Notes: generated from the letters alone by a model not told the origin. A DNA stretch of 64,000 nucleotides from Roseiflexus castenholzii DSM 13941 (GCF_000017805.1 NC_009767.1:1488001-1552000), one strand, 5' to 3'; shown: positions 35,650 through 44,933, counted from the first letter of the stretch. Translations and numbers: made by a program.

Positions 35650-35781
35650 ACTCCACCTGTTTTGTTGCAGTGATGCAACCCCGGACAACCCATGTCTCCC
35701 CCAAATAATGTGACGACGCGATCTAGCATGAGGGAAAGACGAATTAAGTATACCGGATGATGAGGAGGACGGACGAGCGAT

Positions 35782-36777
35782 ATGGCGTGCGTTTTTGGTC
35801 CCATTCCGTCGCGACGGCTCGGACGATCGCTCGGTATCGATCCTGTGCCGTTGAAAACCTGCAACTGGAACTGCGTCTACTGCCAGTTGGGACGAACACG
35901 CCCGCTGACCAATGAGCGTCGCGTGTATGTGCCGTTGCCTGTGCTGCTGAACGAGGTCGATCAGGCGCTCGCAGCTCGCGCGCCCGGCGAGATCGATTGG
36001 GTGACGATTGTCGGATCGGGTGAGCCGACATTGCACAGTGAGATCGGCGACCTCATCCGCGCTATTAAGGTCCGAACGACGATAGCGGTGGCGGTGATTA
36101 CCAACGGTGCGCTCCTCTACCTGCCTGATGTGCGGGGCGCACTCTGCGCTGCCGATGCTGTTCTGCCAACCTTCTCGGCGGGTTCGGCGGCAGTCTATCG
36201 CGCACTGCACCGTCCGCATCCAGAGACCACGTTCGAGCGTCTGTTAGAGGGATTGATCGCCTTCCGCGCCGGTTATCGCGGGAAATTATGGGTCGAGGTC
36301 ATGCTGGTGCGCGGCGTCAACGACAGCGAGGAGGCGTTGCGCGACATCGCTGCGGCGTTGCAGCGCGTTCAGCCCGACCGGATCGACATCACGCTGCCAG
36401 AGCGTCCACCGGCCGAACCCTGGGTCGAACCGCCCGACGCCGAAGGGTTGATGCGTGCAACCGCGATCCTTGGCGCAGCGGCACACATAGTCCATCCGGC
36501 GGAAGGAAGTTTCGACCTGCGCGGGTATGCCTCTCCTGTCGAAGCAATCCTCGCCATCATTGCGCGTCATCCGATGCGCGTTGAGGAACTGGAGCGTGCA
36601 GTGGCTCGTTGGGCGCCGGATCAGGTGCGCCAGGCGCTGCAAACTCTCGAGTCAAGCGGCGCCGCACAGGTGATCGAACGCTACGGCACGCGCTTCTGGT
36701 GTGCGGCGGACGCCTTTTATCCCTCGACCGCCTCCGCACCACGAAAGGCGGTGACGACATCCTATGGTTGCCGGTAA
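35782..36777 (+). CDS. Radical SAM protein with C-terminal winged helix
   Basis: The 331-residue protein has the FeS-binding motif CNWNCVYCQLG, preceded by GPIPSRRLGRSLGIDPVPLKT, a signature of a distinct radical SAM family. TIVGSGEPTLH and MLVRGVNDSEEAL follow in the barrel. Residues about 250-310 look like a winged helix (HPMRVEELERAVARWAPDQVRQALQTLESSGAAQVIE). The substrate is unknown. It starts an apparent operon with the MIP18 remnant and FeS-assembly pair; the next ATG (36764) overlaps its end by 14 bases. Confidence 0.85.
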   Translation: MACVFGPIPSRRLGRSLGIDPVPLKTCNWNCVYCQLGRTRPLTNERRVYVPLPVLLNEVDQALAARAPGEIDWVTIVGSGEPTLHSEIGDLIRAIKVRTTIAVAVITNGALLYLPDVRGALCAADAVLPTFSAGSAAVYRALHRPHPETTFERLLEGLIAFRAGYRGKLWVEVMLVRGVNDSEEALRDIAAALQRVQPDRIDITLPERPPAEPWVEPPDAEGLMRATAILGAAAHIVHPAEGSFDLRGYASPVEAILAIIARHPMRVEELERAVARWAPDQVRQALQTLESSGAAQVIERYGTRFWCAADAFYPSTASAPRKAVTTSYGCR

Positions 36778-37083
36778 TCCGCAGGAAACTGCGCTGGAAG
36801 CCGCTGTATGGGAGGCTATGCAGCGCGTGATTGACCCGAACTCGGCGTCAGTCTGGTCGATCTTGGTCTGATTCAGTCGGTCACGGTCGCCGATGGGCGG
36901 GCGCTTATCGAATTGGCGCTGACGACGCCGCTCTGTCCGCTGGCCGGTGTGCTCGAATACGAGATTCGCGCAGCGGCGCTGGATGTGCCCGGCATCCAGG
37001 AAGCGGAAGTGCGTCTGGTCGATGCGCTATGGACGCCGCCAGCCGCAGCGCCGTGGCGGCGCTGGCTCGACGAGACGACCTGA
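36764..37083 (+). pseudogene. MIP18/DUF59-family protein, frameshifted
   Basis: From the ATG at 36764 the frame reads MVAGNPQETALEAAVWEAMQ, then RVIDPNSASVW and soon stops. One added base near 36837 turns DPN into DPEL and restores LGVSLVDLGLIQSVTVADGR, continuing ELALTTPLCPLAGVLEYEIR to the stop at 37083. This is the canonical MIP18 (SufT/PaaD-like) fold with DPE.G.S.VDLGLI and TTPLCPL. Either the gene carries a 1-base deletion or the sequence has an error there. MIP18 proteins assist FeS cluster maturation, which fits the adjacent SufC/SufB-type genes. Confidence 0.75.
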
Positions 37084-37106
37084 ACGGTCGGGGAAGGACG
37101 TGGGCA

Positions 37107-37811
37107 ATGCCGTCTGGTGATGTTCTGCTCGACGTACAGAGCGTTGCCCTCTTCCGCGAGGGGCGCACCATTCTGCACGACATCAACCTCAGTGTGCTGG
37201 CGGGTGAGATCCACGCCCTGCTCGGCGTCAACGGCAGCGGGAAGTCGAGCCTGGCATACGTCATCATGGGGTGCGAAGACTATCATCCCGATGCAGGGCG
37301 CATTCTGTTTGCAGGGCGCGACATCAGCGATCTGCCCATGCACGAGCGCGCCCGCATGGGGTTGACGCTCGCCTGGCAGGAACCGGCGCGCTTCGATGGC
37401 TTGCCGATTGGCGACTATCTGACGCTGGGCAGACCGGCGATCAGCCGGGATGAATTGTGGGAAGCGTTGCACGCTGTGGCATTGGACCCGGCAACCTATC
37501 TGCCGCGCGCCCTGGATCGTACCCTGAGCGGCGGCGAGCGCAAGCGGATCGAACCGGCGGCAGTGTACGCCATGCGTCCACGTCTCGCTATTCTGGACGA
37601 ACCGGACTCTGGCGTCGATGTGTTGAGCTTCAGCGATATTCAACAACTGGTGCGACGCATGGCGCGTTCAGGATGTGCGGTGCTGCTCATTACCCACCGC
37701 AACGATATGGCATCAATCGCCGATCGCGCATCGGTGATGAATGCCGGGACGATCATCATAACCGGCGCTGCCGAAGAAGCGCGGCGAGTTTACACCGCAA
37801 GGCGCGGATGA
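37107..37811 (+). CDS. sufC: FeS cluster assembly ATPase, SufC type
   Basis: The 234-residue ABC ATPase has Walker A GVNGSGKSSLA, the Q-loop LAWQEPARFDGL, the signature LSGGERKRIEPAAV, Walker B RLAILDEPDSGVDV and the His switch LLITHRND. The DEPDSGVD form and EPAA after the signature are SufC-like. It would drive the SufB-type partner encoded next. I chose the ATG at 37107 because GGAAGGACG precedes it and the fold begins right after; a longer open frame exists upstream but crosses the frameshifted MIP18 gene. Confidence 0.88.
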   Translation: MPSGDVLLDVQSVALFREGRTILHDINLSVLAGEIHALLGVNGSGKSSLAYVIMGCEDYHPDAGRILFAGRDISDLPMHERARMGLTLAWQEPARFDGLPIGDYLTLGRPAISRDELWEALHAVALDPATYLPRALDRTLSGGERKRIEPAAVYAMRPRLAILDEPDSGVDVLSFSDIQQLVRRMARSGCAVLLITHRNDMASIADRASVMNAGTIIITGAAEEARRVYTARRG

Positions 37812-37819
37812 GGTGTGCG

Positions 37820-38815
37820 ATGAAAGCGCAACAGATGCCGATCATGACCATGCCGCATAACGACCCGGCATGGGCGCGTGAGTATGAAGCAATCCTGCAA
37901 GCATACGAACAGGCGGGCGGACCAATTGCTGCATTGCGATCCGGTCGCGTTGCGGCGCTGGTCGTCAGCGCCAATCGTGTGCTTGGCGCTATCACAGTGC
38001 TGGGGGTGACGATCAACGCCGAACCGCTGCCGGATGGCGTTCGGGCGCAGATTATGGTTGCGCCAGGGGTGCGGTTGGAGCGCCCGATGCACCTCTGTTT
38101 CGGCATGATCGCGGAAACCGGTGTGCAGCGGATTGTTGCCGATTATGAGATCGGCGTCGGTGCGCAGGTTGAGTTTCTGGCGCACTGCACCTTTCCCAAC
38201 GCCCGCGATCTGCGGCACATCATGGACGCCACTGTGCGCATCAGTGAAGATGCTCATATGAACTACACTGAAGCGCACTACCACGGACCGCACGGCGGCG
38301 TGGTCGTCGAAGCGCGCGCTGGCGTGGCTATCGGTGCAGGAGGGCGCTATTTCAGCACGTTCAGCCTGGTGCACGGGCGCGTCGGTCGGTTGCTGATCGA
38401 CTACATCGCCGATGTAGCCGCGTCCGGCGTCGCCGACCTGACCTCAATGGTGTACGGCGTCGATGACGATGACATCGAGGTGCGCGAGGTGGTGCGTCTC
38501 AACGGAGAGAAGGCGCGCGGGTTGGCGAAGACCCGTATCGCCGTGCGCGATCGCGCCCGCAGCCGGGTATTCACCACTGCTGAAGGCAATGCCCCTGGAA
38601 CGCGGGGGCACATGGACTGCGCCGAGATCGTGCGGGGCGATGCTGTGGCAGCAAACATACCGACCATCATTGTCCGCAGCGACGAAGCGCACGTCACCCA
38701 CGAAGCGGCGATTGGCTCGGTCAACCGCAAGGAACTCGAAACCCTGATGGCGCGCGGGCTTGACGAAGATACCGCGGTGGATGTGATTATTCGGGGGATG
38801 TTAGGGAGATTGTGA
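37820..38815 (+). CDS. SufB/SufD-type FeS scaffold protein, short form
   Basis: The 331-residue protein matches the SufBD beta-helix core: HMNYTEAHYHGPHGGVVVEARAGVAIG, IDYIADVAASGVADLTS, GNAPGTRGHMDCAEIVRGD, ARSRVFTTAEG and the conserved HVTHEAAIGSVNRKELETLMARGLDEDTA. It is shorter than E. coli SufB or SufD. With sufC alone beside it, it resembles the two-gene minimal SUF-like (SMS-type) systems described in archaea and anaerobes. A GAGGTG site precedes the ATG at 37820; an ATG at 37808, forming an ATGA overlap with sufC, is possible. Confidence 0.82.
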   Translation: MKAQQMPIMTMPHNDPAWAREYEAILQAYEQAGGPIAALRSGRVAALVVSANRVLGAITVLGVTINAEPLPDGVRAQIMVAPGVRLERPMHLCFGMIAETGVQRIVADYEIGVGAQVEFLAHCTFPNARDLRHIMDATVRISEDAHMNYTEAHYHGPHGGVVVEARAGVAIGAGGRYFSTFSLVHGRVGRLLIDYIADVAASGVADLTSMVYGVDDDDIEVREVVRLNGEKARGLAKTRIAVRDRARSRVFTTAEGNAPGTRGHMDCAEIVRGDAVAANIPTIIVRSDEAHVTHEAAIGSVNRKELETLMARGLDEDTAVDVIIRGMLGRL

Positions 38816-38986
38816 GCGGCTTTTGGCGCCGATGACCGTCACCTGGCTGGCAGCGCGCGGGAACGCCCGGCAGGGGGTGGTTGGCGGCGGTGGCGGTCAT
38901 CAAGCGGGGGTTGGGGCAACCGGAGGAAACGCCCGGCGGCGGGGTAGAATGGCGCAGACAAAGGCAGGGCGTGCCTGGTTGCGGGT

Positions 38987-39023
38987 CGCAGGAGCGTCAG
39001 GTCTCAGACCTGACGCTCCTGCG
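38987..39023. terminator. Perfect hairpin between convergent genes
   Basis: Arms of 18 bases (CGCAGGAGCGTCAGGTCT) surround one base (C at 39005). It lies between the SufB-type gene (+) and the SulP gene (-), three bases behind the latter's stop. No T-run follows on either strand, so it is a terminator-like or mRNA-protecting stem and not a classical intrinsic terminator. Confidence 0.5.
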
Positions 39024-39026
39024 AAT

Positions 39027-40784
39027 TCAAACACACTCCAGCGCCCGCATTGCCTGATGCGTGCTCAGGTAGACTCGTTCGGCGCCAAGGTGATCAATAA
39101 AGCCGGCGCGTTGCAGTTGATCCATCACCGGTCCCTTGATGTCCGCCAGGTGCAACGCGACCCCGGCGGCGCGCAATTCGCGGAGCAGCGATTCCAGCGT
39201 TTCCATTGCGCTGGCGTCGATGAAATTGATCGCCGAGCCAATCAGCACCAGATGCTTCACTTCTGGTCGTTCAGCGACGATGCGCAGGAGCGCGTCTTCC
39301 AGGTAGCGCGTATTGGCAAAGTAGAGGCTTTCATCAACGCGCACTGCTACGACGTGCGGGCAGGTCTGCACCTGATGGCGCAGCACATTGCGGAAATGCT
39401 CGCTTTGACCAACCCGCCCAACGATGGCGATGTGTGGTCGGCTGGTGCGCCAGAGGAAGAGCAGAATGGCAAAGACTACCCCCGCCAGAATGCCAGCCTC
39501 GATGCCGAACAACAGCACGACGGCGAATGTCACTCCCCACGTCACTGCGTCGGTGCGGTTCATGCGCCAGATGCGCAGCGCTTCACCCGGTTTGAACAGG
39601 CTCAACACCGCAACGATAACCGTTGCTGCCAGCACTGCCTGTGGCAGGTAGTAGAACAACGGGGTGAACCAGAGCACAATTATGCCAATGCTCGCTGCCG
39701 TCACCAGCGATGCCAGACCGGTCACGGCGCCCGCCTGATCGTTGACCACCGAGCGGGCAAAGCCGCCGGTGACGGGATAGCCACCGGTGACGCTGGCTGT
39801 CAGATTGGCAGCGCCGAGCGCCACCAACTCCTGATCGGCGTTGATCGCCTTGCGGCGCTTGCTCGCTAGCGCCTTGGCGACTGCGATCGACTCGACAACG
39901 CTGATGAAGACGATCGTCATTGCTGTGGGCAGAAGCGCCTGTGCGTCGGCAGCGCTCCATGTTGGCAGGGTGAACGGCGCAAATCCTTGAGGAATGGCGC
40001 CAACCACCCGCACCCCGGCAGTCTCGTTCAACCGCCAGAACCACGACACCAGAATGCCGAGCAGCACCGTCACCAGCGGCGCACCGCTGACGATCAGGGT
40101 CACAGCGGCGGCGGGCAGGCGCGTGCGCTGCTGCAAGAGCGGCTTCAACTGCGAACGAAACAGGATGAGTAAGGCAATGCTGATCGCGCCGATCGCCAGG
40201 GTCGCCGGGTTCGTCTGGTTCACACCGGCAACCGCGTTCAGAACAATCTCATGGACATGTTCGCCTTCGATCCGGTAGCCAAGCAGATACTTCAGTTGCC
40301 CGGCAGCGATGATCAACGCCGACGCAGAGGTGAACCCCGCCAGCACCGGGTGCGACACAAAGTTCATCACAAAGCCCAGACGCAGCAACCCCAGCAGCAG
40401 TTTGACCAGCCCCACGATAAACGCCAGCAACAACACCAATTCCAGATAGCGCGAACTCCCCGGCTCGGCGAGGGCGCTGACGCCGGCAAAGACCGCCAGC
40501 GACGTGATGGCGACCGGACCGACCGACAGTTGCCCGGAGGTGCCGAGCAATGCGTAGATCGCCAGCGGCGCAACCGATGCATATAACCCGACCTGTGGCG
40601 ACAAACCGGCAAGCTGGGCATACGCCATGCTCTGCGGAATGAGCATGATTGCCGTCACCAGACCGGCGACCAGGTCGTTTGGGAGATCAGACCGGCGATA
40701 GTGGAGCAGCCAGTCGAGAAACGGAAAATAACGCCGGAGACCCTGACCGGTCAGCGGCGTTTTAAGCGACGAAGAGACAGCCAT
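39027..40784 (-). CDS. SulP-family anion permease with STAS domain
   Basis: The 585-residue transporter has about ten to twelve membrane segments with the SulP signature (DLVAGLVTAIMLIPQSMAYAQLAGL, VSHPVLAGFTSASALIIA). A cytoplasmic STAS domain (about 440-560, VRVDESLYFANTRYLED ... LVLIGSAINFIDASAMETLESL) closes it. Members carry sulfate, bicarbonate or other anions; sulfate is favoured by the sulfur genes upstream. A GTG at 40808 overlaps the preceding stop as GTGA and may be the coupled start; the ATG at 40784 has GGAA upstream. It is the last gene of the cluster. Confidence 0.88.
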   Translation of the reverse strand: MAVSSSLKTPLTGQGLRRYFPFLDWLLHYRRSDLPNDLVAGLVTAIMLIPQSMAYAQLAGLSPQVGLYASVAPLAIYALLGTSGQLSVGPVAITSLAVFAGVSALAEPGSSRYLELVLLLAFIVGLVKLLLGLLRLGFVMNFVSHPVLAGFTSASALIIAAGQLKYLLGYRIEGEHVHEIVLNAVAGVNQTNPATLAIGAISIALLILFRSQLKPLLQQRTRLPAAAVTLIVSGAPLVTVLLGILVSWFWRLNETAGVRVVGAIPQGFAPFTLPTWSAADAQALLPTAMTIVFISVVESIAVAKALASKRRKAINADQELVALGAANLTASVTGGYPVTGGFARSVVNDQAGAVTGLASLVTAASIGIIVLWFTPLFYYLPQAVLAATVIVAVLSLFKPGEALRIWRMNRTDAVTWGVTFAVVLLFGIEAGILAGVVFAILLFLWRTSRPHIAIVGRVGQSEHFRNVLRHQVQTCPHVVAVRVDESLYFANTRYLEDALLRIVAERPEVKHLVLIGSAINFIDASAMETLESLLRELRAAGVALHLADIKGPVMDQLQRAGFIDHLGAERVYLSTHQAMRALECV

Positions 40785-40804
40785 ACAGGTTCCGCTGTTG
40801 CGCC

Positions 40805-41308
40805 TCACCGATTGGAAGCGGCGGCGGCGCGCTCAAAATAATCATCCGTACAGAACGCGAAGGTTTCCATTGCATCGTCATCATAGCCAGCCGCGCGCAA
40901 TGTCGCTTCCGCCTGTTCGCGGCTCCAACCATCGTACACGATCCGATCAAGAAGCCACATCAGTGCCACACGCGTTGCTGAACGGCAGTGAAGGAACACA
41001 CGCCCCTGCTCTGCCGCGAGAGTCTGATGATACTGCTCCAGATGCTCCGGTTCCAACTCGTAGACCGGTAACGGCAGGTGAATATATCGCAACCCGGCGG
41101 CCTCGGCGCTGCGCTGCTGAGTTGTGGCGCGTTCCGGGTCGGATCGCATATTGATCACGACCGCGAACCCTTCCGCTGCCAGCGCTGCCCAGTCTTCCGG
41201 CTGCGGCTGCCCGGCAAGCGTCAGGCGCTCGTCAATATCGTAACGAACAAGATCAGCCTTTTGCGCGACTGCCAGTTCGACAGTATTTGTGCATGGTTTC
41301 ATGGACAT
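40805..41308 (-). CDS. DUF442/beta-lactamase-hydrolase-like phosphatase family
   Basis: The 167-residue protein has the Cys-phosphatase-type loop HCRSATRVALMWL (HCx5R signature) and an upstream TLAGQPQPEDWAALAAEGFAVVINMRSDPE motif. This is the tyrosine-phosphatase-like DUF442 fold often fused or next to persulfide dioxygenases and rhodaneses. It lies 12 bases behind dsrE-like and overlaps the SulP start. A role in sulfide or persulfide handling is inferred from neighbours. Confidence 0.78.
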   Translation of the reverse strand: MSMKPCTNTVELAVAQKADLVRYDIDERLTLAGQPQPEDWAALAAEGFAVVINMRSDPERATTQQRSAEAAGLRYIHLPLPVYELEPEHLEQYHQTLAAEQGRVFLHCRSATRVALMWLLDRIVYDGWSREQAEATLRAAGYDDDAMETFAFCTDDYFERAAAASNR

Positions 41309-41320
41309 CGATCCTTGCGA

Positions 41321-41905
41321 TCAGATGAACAACGTCACTTTAGCGCGGGTTGCGTCGCCGAGGAATGTCGCCACGCCACCGTGCTCCAGTCCATCGACCA
41401 ACTCATCGTCGTGTACGCCGAGCAGTTCGCGCGACATGTCGCACACGACCATGCGCACCCCCAGTTCGCGCGCCAGATCGAAAAGTTCCTCGACCGACAT
41501 CACGCCGTGGTCGCGCATCAACTTGCGGATGATCTGCGCGCCGGCGCCGAAGAAGTTCATCTGTGACAGTCCCATCTGCCCCAACCCGCCGGGCAGCATC
41601 GCTGTGAAGCCCTGTTCCAGCAGGTTCTTTCCGGCGAATATCTTCTGTTTCTTGACCGCATTCAAGCCCCAGAAGGTGAAGAACATCGAGGTTTCCAGCC
41701 CCATCGACGCTGCGCCGGTCGCAATGATCAGCGCAGCAATGGCTTTATCCAGGTCGCCGGAGAAGACGACCATCGCCAGACGATCTTCAATGCCCTGTGT
41801 AGGATGCGCTTCAAGCGCAGCAACGCGCGCCTCGAGTGCGGCAATTCTGTCGAGCAGCGCGGCAGTCTCACGCTCGCGCTCAATCGTTGTCTCCGTCATA
41901 CTCAT
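41321..41905 (-). CDS. DsrE/DsrF-family sulfur-relay protein with coiled coil
   Basis: The 194-residue protein begins with a predicted coiled coil (RERETAALLDRIAALEARVAALEAHP). A DsrE-like domain follows: LAMVVFSGDLDKAIAALIIATGAASMG, FTFWGLNAVKK, VRMVVCDMSRELLGV. The Cys in VVCDMS is the likely persulfide carrier. Such proteins hand sulfane sulfur to partners like TusA, which is encoded upstream on the same strand. It is probably co-transcribed with the DUF442 and SulP genes. Confidence 0.85.
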   Translation of the reverse strand: MSMTETTIERERETAALLDRIAALEARVAALEAHPTQGIEDRLAMVVFSGDLDKAIAALIIATGAASMGLETSMFFTFWGLNAVKKQKIFAGKNLLEQGFTAMLPGGLGQMGLSQMNFFGAGAQIIRKLMRDHGVMSVEELFDLARELGVRMVVCDMSRELLGVHDDELVDGLEHGGVATFLGDATRAKVTLFI

Positions 41906-42305
41906 GCTCGTTCCCCTCTTTGATGATATGAGCGATACCTTACGTCGGCGGGACGCTATCGGCTGGTGCTTGCTGAAGCCATTCCGCCGCCGATCGTTCT
42001 TTCGTAGCAGAGGACGTCCCTGAACCTCCGTTTGGCTGATCGGTGGGGGCGTTTCCTCAAACGTGAACCGTTACCATCAGGCAGGACGATCACTTCGCAG
42101 CGCCTGCCGCAGCAAAACGCTGGCGGCGAGTGAAGTACGGCGGTGGTGGCTTGCAATGACGCCAAGCCATTCTCTGCAACAAAGGAACCCGGTCGCACCA
42201 CTTCGCTTGAAATGACACGGAATCGCATGGTCGTTGGTCAGACGCCCAGGTTCCCAGTTCTCTGTTGCCGGTTCTTGGTTCTTGGTTCTTGGTTCTTGGT
42301 TCTCC
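41906..42305. other. Intergenic gap with a small heptamer tract
   Basis: No gene was recognised in 400 bases. Four perfect copies of GTTCTTG plus a partial fifth lie at 42271-42305, next to the tusA stop. This interrupts an otherwise tight sulfur-gene cluster, so dsrE may have its own promoter here. Confidence 0.5.
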
Positions 42306-42557
42306 TCAAGAAGTGCGCCGCAGATAATGGACGTACAGTTCCTGCCCGCCTTCCTGCACCACTTCCTGCGCCAGGAGTTCGACGTTCTTCGCCGCCTTGA
42401 CCCATCCCTGGAAATCGGCGACTGAACCGCGGTCGGTGGCGATGACCCGCAAAATATGACCAACCGGCAGTTCGGTGATCGCCTTGCGGCTTTTGACAAG
42501 TGGCATCGGGCACTTCGCCCCCTTGACATCGAGCGTCTGGTGATATGTCAGTTCCAT
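42306..42557 (-). CDS. tusA: TusA/SirA-family sulfurtransferase
   Basis: The 83-residue protein has the family start LDVKGAKCPMPLVKSRKAI with the sulfur-carrying Cys in CPMP. It carries persulfide sulfur between donors (rhodanese, DsrE) and acceptors. The longer FQGWVKAAKN and EGGQELYVHYLRRT tail resembles environmental TusA homologues linked to sulfur oxidation. The ATG at 42557 was chosen because AAAGGA lies nine bases upstream. It sits between the rhodanese-MBL and DsrE genes. Confidence 0.85.
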   Translation of the reverse strand: MELTYHQTLDVKGAKCPMPLVKSRKAITELPVGHILRVIATDRGSVADFQGWVKAAKNVELLAQEVVQEGGQELYVHYLRRTS

Positions 42558-42755
42558 GAGTGTTGTTCCTTTCATCGATAGTCGGCGTCGTGCAATCTTT
42601 ATAAAGCGCATATGGGGCTTGTCGAATCGGTGGATGCGACCCCGGCGGTACGATGCTCCTTCGCACCGATCTAGCGCCATTTCGCTTCCGGTTTTGCTTT
42701 CCTGGAAGGTGGCACACCTTCCAGACTTGCCTGTTCTCAATCCTGACCGTTGATG

Positions 42756-43943
42756 TCACTGCGCCAGGGCGCACACATTCTTGCCAAGCTCTAGTTCTTC
42801 CGCGTCCGCCTCGGAAGGAGTGCGCAGACCGATATTCACCCGCTTGATTTCGACATACTGCGGCGGAAACTCTGGCAGATTGCCAAGGACAAACGACCTG
42901 AACTCGTCCTCGGACTTCAGGTGCGTCAGCGACGCATTCGTCTGCCGGACAACGCCCCACGGCGCGGTCACGCGCCCGACATCATCCACTTCATCGAGCG
43001 TCGAGAAGTGGGATGGAAGGATGAGCGTTGCATCGTCGAGATGTGGCGGTAAGCGGCGCGCCATGCTCTCGTACAGCAGCGGCGTCCATGCCTCGCCTTT
43101 GCCGCCGAGGTCCGGTCGTCCGAACGAGCGCAAGAAAATGCCATCACCGGTGAATAGATAGCGTGAGCCGTCGGGAGCGATTGCCAGAATGTTCACCTGT
43201 CCCAACGTATGCCCTGGATACCAGATTATCCGCAGTTCGAATTGACCGACGCGATACGTCTGCCCGTCATCGAGCGCCGTGTACGCAATCGTTGCCGGCA
43301 GCATGTCAATCGGGTGGATCGCATCGTAGGGATGGACGTAGTACGGCGCGCCGGTCTCGTGGTTGAGCGCCGGTCCGCCACTGATGTGGTCGGCGTGCAC
43401 GTGCGTGTCGAAAATATGCGTCAGGCGCGCGCCGTGCATTGCGATGGCTTCCAGATAGGGCGCCGTATGGCGCAGTGGATCGATGACCGCAGCCACGCCG
43501 TCGCTGATGACGATGAAACTGACATCACCGCGCGCCGGACGCGCAACCTGTATTATTCGCCCCCATGAGGCGCTGACAATGTCACGTGTATCGTAGAGAT
43601 ACCCCCAGCTCAGAATACCGCCTTCCAGATATCTGGCTTCGATACCGCGCGCGCGCAGCAGATCGGCAACGTACTGTGACGACCCTTCCTTGGCGCACAC
43701 GACCAGAACCTCGCGCTCGGCGGGAACGCGAGCAATTGCACCTTCTTCATCTTCGATAAAGTCGTAATACGGAATGTTCTGAATCGTCAACCCGGCGCGA
43801 CCTTCGATCCGCCAGCGCGCGAAGTCGTGCGGGTTGCGCACGTCGAGAATGAATGGCGCCGTATTGTGTAATAACGCATCATAGAGGACGCTGGCTGTCA
43901 TTGCCGATGTCTGAGTTTGTGGTTCTGCGACAGTCATAGTCAA
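42756..43943 (-). CDS. Rhodanese / persulfide dioxygenase-like MBL fusion
   Basis: The 395-residue protein joins an N-terminal rhodanese (about 15-115, ILDVRNPHDFARWRIEG, active Cys83 in VVCAKEGSS) to an ETHE1-like metallo-beta-lactamase domain (about 125-340). The MBL part shows THVHADHISGG, YPGHTLGQVN and FTGDGIFLRSFGRPDLGG, the iron-binding set of persulfide dioxygenases. It would oxidise glutathione-type or other persulfides to sulfite, with rhodanese delivering or accepting sulfur. Fusions of this type are usually rhodanese at the C-terminus, so the order is worth noting. It is the first gene of the sulfur cluster. Confidence 0.86.
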   Translation of the reverse strand: MTMTVAEPQTQTSAMTASVLYDALLHNTAPFILDVRNPHDFARWRIEGRAGLTIQNIPYYDFIEDEEGAIARVPAEREVLVVCAKEGSSQYVADLLRARGIEARYLEGGILSWGYLYDTRDIVSASWGRIIQVARPARGDVSFIVISDGVAAVIDPLRHTAPYLEAIAMHGARLTHIFDTHVHADHISGGPALNHETGAPYYVHPYDAIHPIDMLPATIAYTALDDGQTYRVGQFELRIIWYPGHTLGQVNILAIAPDGSRYLFTGDGIFLRSFGRPDLGGKGEAWTPLLYESMARRLPPHLDDATLILPSHFSTLDEVDDVGRVTAPWGVVRQTNASLTHLKSEDEFRSFVLGNLPEFPPQYVEIKRVNIGLRTPSEADAEELELGKNVCALAQ

Positions 43944-44933
43944 ACCTCGTACTGCTGTTCACAAAGAATCCAGAGATAGTGTATGTCTGGAGTGTAAGGC
44001 GCGTACAAGGCGATTGTAAGAGTCTGGTAAGGAATGATCTGAACCGCGAGCCGGGCAATGCTCGTTGCGATTGGCTCGCCGAATGTTGGCTTACCCGCTG
44101 GTCTATGGGTTCCGGGCGAACCGACCTCCCGGACGCACTCTGACACGCCCAGCGGGGGACGGACCCGTGCGCGGCGCAAGCCCCCGCCCCCTGCACGTGG
44201 GGGGTTCCGCAGGCAAGCGCCGATTCGGATTGCAGCGCCTTCCCCTGACCCTCGGCACGTGGGGGGTTCCGGGCGGACCGAACCCCTGTGCGCACCCCAG
44301 CACGCCCAGCGGGGGACGGACCCGTGCGCGGCGCCGGTGGCGCCGTGATGAGAGTGCTTCGACCGGCTGCGCCGGTGGCGCCGTGATGAGAGTGCTTCGA
44401 CCGGCTGCGCCGTGATGAGAGTGCTTCGACCGGCTGCGCCGTGACGAGAGTGCTTCGACCGGCTGCGCCGGTCTCGCAATGACCGCGTACTGCGACCGGC
44501 TGCGCTGGTGGCGCAGTGACGAGAGTGCTGCGACCGGCTGCGCCGGTGGCGCAATGACCGCGCACCCCGACACGCCCAGCGGGGGACGGCCGCGCGCGGC
44601 GCCGGTCTCACCTCCCCCGCGCGCAGGAGAGAGGCAGGGGGTGAGGGCAAAACGGTGCCCCAACGCTATGCATGCCCGCCAGGTGCATGCGTGCGGTCCA
44701 TCCGTGAAGGTCTATGGGTGATGATTGTTCATCTAGCGGTTTTACGTCGCTGTTGCCGCTCTGTCGGTGAGTGTGTGCTTTGCGTATCTGCTGCCGTCAA
44801 CGCCAGAAGCGCCGGTTTGTTTTTAGCAAACCCTTAATCATGTGGTGTATCGTTTACATTCGGTGAATGCTTCCTATCGTCACTGCACGCCTTTTTTTCT
44901 ATTCTGGGCAGAGAGGTAGGGGAAGGAGTCTCT
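43944..44933. repeat. Non-coding repeat-rich kilobase
   Basis: No gene was recognised. Bases about 44340-44550 hold five copies of a unit of about 29 bases, GAGAGTGCTTCGACCGGCTG then CGCC (one copy with G for the second T), with spacers varying. Bases 44130-44330 and 44560-44715 are copies of a GC-rich dispersed repeat (GGGGGACGGACCCGTGCGCGG) also at 23515, 47085 and 47278. The last 80 bases precede the heme lipoprotein gene. Confidence 0.65.

Noticed and set aside
35650..36219. N-terminal extension of the methyltransferase frame
   Set aside because: It is antisense to the radical SAM gene; the methyltransferase fold and ribosome site start at 35649.
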